Assembly (NCBI GenBank): GCA_030625695.1
Contig: DAOUQK010000154.1
Location: forward strand, 1 to 8,237
Direction: 5' to 3'
Length of the DNA stretch: 8,237 nucleotides
DNA from: Paracoccaceae bacterium
Lineage (GTDB): Bacteria; Pseudomonadota; Alphaproteobacteria; Rhodobacterales; Rhodobacteraceae
In this document: piece after piece, positions 7,101 through 8,237 of the stretch
Numbering within the stretch: the stretch's first letter is position 1
How the letters are laid out: every line of letters begins with the position of its first letter
Notes under the pieces: generated by a model
Database searches by the model: none
Seen by the model: the letters and a program-made list of their open reading frames with translations, nothing else
What the model was told of the DNA's origin: nothing
Position numbers and translations under genes: made by a program

Positions 7101-7274
7101 GAAGAATTCCGGTCGGTCATCGAACACGATGCAGCGGTGGCTGTGTCACTATTGCAGTCGGTTGTCGGACATCTGAGTGGTGCGGCCGAGTTGCTGCAGG
7201 TGCCAGAGGACTCTGTGCATTCTAAACTTTCTGAGGATCAGGAAGTATTACCGCCCCCCTCTGGGGATACCTGA
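4167..7274 (+). CDS. Degenerate ABC exporter-like protein with C-terminal cyclic-nucleotide-binding domain
   Basis: The protein has 1,035 residues in three parts. Residues about 15-320 form a type I ABC exporter membrane domain with six likely helices (near 18-36, 64-84, 145-165, 168-188, 262-280, 282-302). Residues about 347-850 correspond to a nucleotide-binding domain, but its motifs are gone. The Walker A position reads QSNRASERAA (381-390), with no glycine loop and Arg388 for the lysine. The Q-loop glutamine is Ser430; the signature is LPTVF (773-777); Walker B is ILILDK (793-798) with Lys798 for the catalytic glutamate; the H-loop histidine is absent near 828. About 250 extra residues separate Q-loop and signature. 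Residues about 874-1005 form a CRP-type cyclic-nucleotide-binding domain with a phosphate-binding-like IGDLAV...ART segment (950-962). The membrane domain opening (LFAFIWKHSRRQQL, LELPKRIINDAI) matches alphaproteobacterial proteins annotated as ABC transporters. Substrate is unknown; ATP-driven transport is doubtful. Confidence 0.85.
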   Translation: MEKTLFAFIWKHSRRQQLMLLIFSLISFPFLYVSLELPKRIINDAIGSPTDRVGVLGYDLTQIEFLMVLCFAYLATVLVSGLMKMRINTMKGVLAERMLRRLRYTLISRMMRFPKPYFRSTSQGELVSMITSEAEPMGGLMGDAIAQPVFQFGQMMTIVVFLFAQSVWFGLASVALIPLQAWVIPMLQRQINLLNKSRIKEIRSLSSEIGESAAGISDLRANGGWRFRQALFSDRLGRLFDIRYMIYRKKYFMKFINNMITHMTPFLYYSFGGILAIRGDISIGALVAALGAYKDLSSPWKALLLYYNQVQDMSLRWEIVTERFAPSDMIDKALIDGNPGEIPHLKGTIEFRNVCVEDQDGNIILEDLNLTIPPGARVAIQSNRASERAALGQLLTRELLPSHGEVILSGHPLKGMHQAVIAARVGYAHSRPYLFDGTLGGNLLMPLRPKPQTPTNSKDAKVLEAIKSGNSTDSPDAHWLDPGLAGLNHSDEIRAWWFELVEAMGLDEIMVRRTLNSQFDPKRHPKLAERVVGLRDEVFERLKAKGLDEVIHRFDPDTFNPSVPLGGNLLFAAPSEDIPPEDVAHEHRFVRMLYEHRLADEAIEISQAVIETLTQTFGKDGIDHPLFRRLGLEEETYLRLAEIARKREKLGEAALSDDEEALMLIVPLTLSAEQIGPSFPERFKEEILEIRKSHAAELRKSVGDRFTAIAPDVYLERLTVIENAIYGRVSIMAGARADEIEDLVAEVFAEQGLRRRMAATIYDLPTGLGGAKLPTVFQERAAFSRASIKRPDILILDKALSSHDSQSRLRTRQKLRNLLPESIMIFLESKFEYPDAYDLFVEIKDGRVDGIERREVGRDVDGAGEVGTTDLSRKLAIIANAPLFAGLDARNQRLLAFSAHWYEAEPGQVIFANDQIADAAYLCVTGRAELRWPNAPAREALSVIGPGQLIGDLAVISNKARTFDLVATEATTFLRIGAEEFRSVIEHDAAVAVSLLQSVVGHLSGAAELLQVPEDSVHSKLSEDQEVLPPPSGDT

Positions 7275-7286
7275 CCTGAGGTCAGG
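7270..7286 (+). repeat. Hairpin spanning the ABC gene stop codon
   Basis: CCTGACC (7270-7276) pairs perfectly with GGTCAGG (7280-7286) around TGA. The left arm contains the gene's TGA stop. No U-run follows, so it is not a standard terminator, but it could stabilise the mRNA 3' end. Confidence 0.45.
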
Positions 7287-7290
7287 CGTG

Positions 7291-7318
7291 AGGGGCGAAG
7301 GCGAGGTGTTGCGCCCCT
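7291..7318 (+). terminator. GC-rich stem-loop after the ABC gene, possible terminator
   Basis: AGGGGCG (7291-7297) and CGCCCCT (7312-7318) are exact inverted copies with a 14-base loop, 16 bases after the ABC stop codon and 5 bases after the smaller hairpin at the stop. There is no T-run behind it. It lies before the accD promoter candidate, which fits a transcript end here, possibly needing Rho. Confidence 0.35.
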
Positions 7319-7343
7319 GCGGATCATCTGCCTAAGGGTGCGC

Positions 7344-7371
7344 TTGCACAACGTCGCTGATTGCATTTAAT
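7344..7371 (+). promoter_or_regulatory. Candidate accD promoter
   Basis: TTGCAC (7344-7349) and TTTAAT (7366-7371) are separated by 16 bases. The -10 matches five of six sigma-70 consensus bases, the -35 the first three. A start near 7378 would give a leader of about 45 bases to the accD ATG. It lies in the most AT-rich part of the 148-bp gap and downstream of the ABC gene hairpins. Confidence 0.45.
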
Positions 7372-7422
7372 CTCGCGCAGGCTTATCTCAGCGCCAGACC
7401 CCTTCGCCAAAGGCCGCGTATT

Positions 7423-8237
7423 ATGAACTGGATCACCAACTACGTCCGACCCCGGATCAACTCGATCTTCTCACGTCGTGAAACGCCCGAGAACCTGTGG
7501 CACAAGTGCAAAGAATGCGGCACCATGCTGTTTCATCGCGAGTTGAGCGACAATCTGAACGTCTGCACCAACTGCGACCACCACATGGCGATCAGCCCGC
7601 GGGCGCGGATGACAGCGTTGTTTGATGGCGGCATCTTTACCGATGTCGAGGTGCCGGAACCCGTAGCCGACCCACTGCAGTTCAAGGATCAGAAAAGATA
7701 TCCCGACCGGGTCAGAGCGGCGCAGAAAACCACCGGCGAAGTTGATGCCATGCTGGTTGGGACTGGCGATATCGGGCGTACACCCGTGGTGGTCGCGGCG
7801 CAGGATTTTTCCTTTATGGGCGGGTCCATGGGCATGTATGTCGGCAATGCAATCATTGCCGCTGCCCAGGAAGCGGTAAAGCTCAAGCGCCCGCTGATCC
7901 TGTTTTCCGCCGCTGGCGGCGCGCGGATGCAGGAAGGCATCCTGTCGCTGATGCAAATGCCCCGCACAACTGTGGCCGTGCAAATGCTGAAAGAGGCCCG
8001 GTTGCCGTATATCGTTGTGCTGACCCACCCGACCACCGGTGGGGTGACGGCGTCTTATGCCATGCTGGGCGACGTGCATATTGCCGAACCCGGCGCGTTG
8101 ATCTGTTTTGCCGGACCAAGGGTGATCGAACAAACGATCCGCGAAAAGCTGCCCGACGGATTTCAGCGGGCTGAATATTTGCTGGATCACGGCATGTTGG
8201 ACCGGGTCACCAAACGCACCGATTTGCGCGAAGAATT
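7423..8237 (+). CDS. accD: Acetyl-CoA carboxylase carboxyltransferase subunit beta (partial, 3' end missing)
   Basis: AccD pairs with AccA to move the carboxyl group from carboxybiotin on AccB to acetyl-CoA, giving malonyl-CoA, the first committed step of fatty acid synthesis in the cytoplasm. The reading frame opens MNWITNYVRPRINSIFSRR and carries the AccD-specific zinc ribbon: Cys29, Cys32, Cys48 and Cys51. The crotonase-fold core follows, with SFMGGSMGMYVGN (130-142), the oxyanion segment SAAGGARMQEG (162-172), HPTTGGVTASYAMLGD and FAGPRVIEQTIREKLP. The window ends after 271 codons; family members are usually about 280-320 residues, so only the C-terminal tail should be missing. The ATG has AAAGG 9 bases upstream, a modest ribosome binding site. 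In related bacteria folC often follows accD, which cannot be tested here. Nothing unusual is seen in the visible part. Confidence 0.97.
   Translation, partial: MNWITNYVRPRINSIFSRRETPENLWHKCKECGTMLFHRELSDNLNVCTNCDHHMAISPRARMTALFDGGIFTDVEVPEPVADPLQFKDQKRYPDRVRAAQKTTGEVDAMLVGTGDIGRTPVVVAAQDFSFMGGSMGMYVGNAIIAAAQEAVKLKRPLILFSAAGGARMQEGILSLMQMPRTTVAVQMLKEARLPYIVVLTHPTTGGVTASYAMLGDVHIAEPGALICFAGPRVIEQTIREKLPDGFQRAEYLLDHGMLDRVTKRTDLREE

Noticed and set aside
7471..8190. A 239-codon open frame on the minus strand
   Set aside because: It is antisense to accD, whose frame carries clear family motifs; the opposite translation has no domain pattern.

Overview
The window looks like chromosomal DNA of a marine alphaproteobacterium, most likely in the Rhodobacterales (Roseobacter group). 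The grounds are a DUF6478-type protein that I associate with that order, a DMSP-lyase-like cupin, a 1,035-residue ABC/cyclic-nucleotide-binding fusion of an alphaproteobacterial type, and moderately GC-rich coding sequence. No tRNA, rRNA, insertion sequence, CRISPR array or phage gene is visible, and nothing points to recent transfer.

The left half (bases 1-3940) is read entirely on the minus strand. In transcription order it carries ilvD (dihydroxy-acid dehydratase, branched-chain amino acid synthesis); a 199-residue cupin of the DMSP-lyase superfamily; a DUF6478-like protein; a 121-residue hypothetical protein whose ribosome binding site overlaps the stop codon of the gene before it; and the first 42 codons of a DUF2798 membrane protein cut by the window edge. 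A perfect GC-rich hairpin follows ilvD and a second perfect inverted repeat follows the cupin gene, so these are probably separate transcription units, with only the DUF6478-like gene and the 121-residue gene clearly coupled.

A 226-bp divergent intergenic region separates ilvD from the right half (4167-8237), read on the plus strand. This half holds the large ABC-exporter-like gene and then accD (acetyl-CoA carboxylase carboxyltransferase beta subunit), truncated by the right edge. accD has its own plausible promoter in the 148-bp gap.

ilvD and accD are ordinary housekeeping genes. The two items that deserve attention are the ABC protein and the cupin. The ABC protein keeps the fold framework of a type I exporter but has lost every ATP-binding and hydrolysis motif, carries an insertion of about 250 residues in its nucleotide-binding domain, and ends in a cyclic-nucleotide-binding domain. 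The cupin keeps the metal ligands of DMSP lyases but has phenylalanine where the proposed catalytic tyrosine should be. I see no evidence that the neighbouring genes form one shared pathway.
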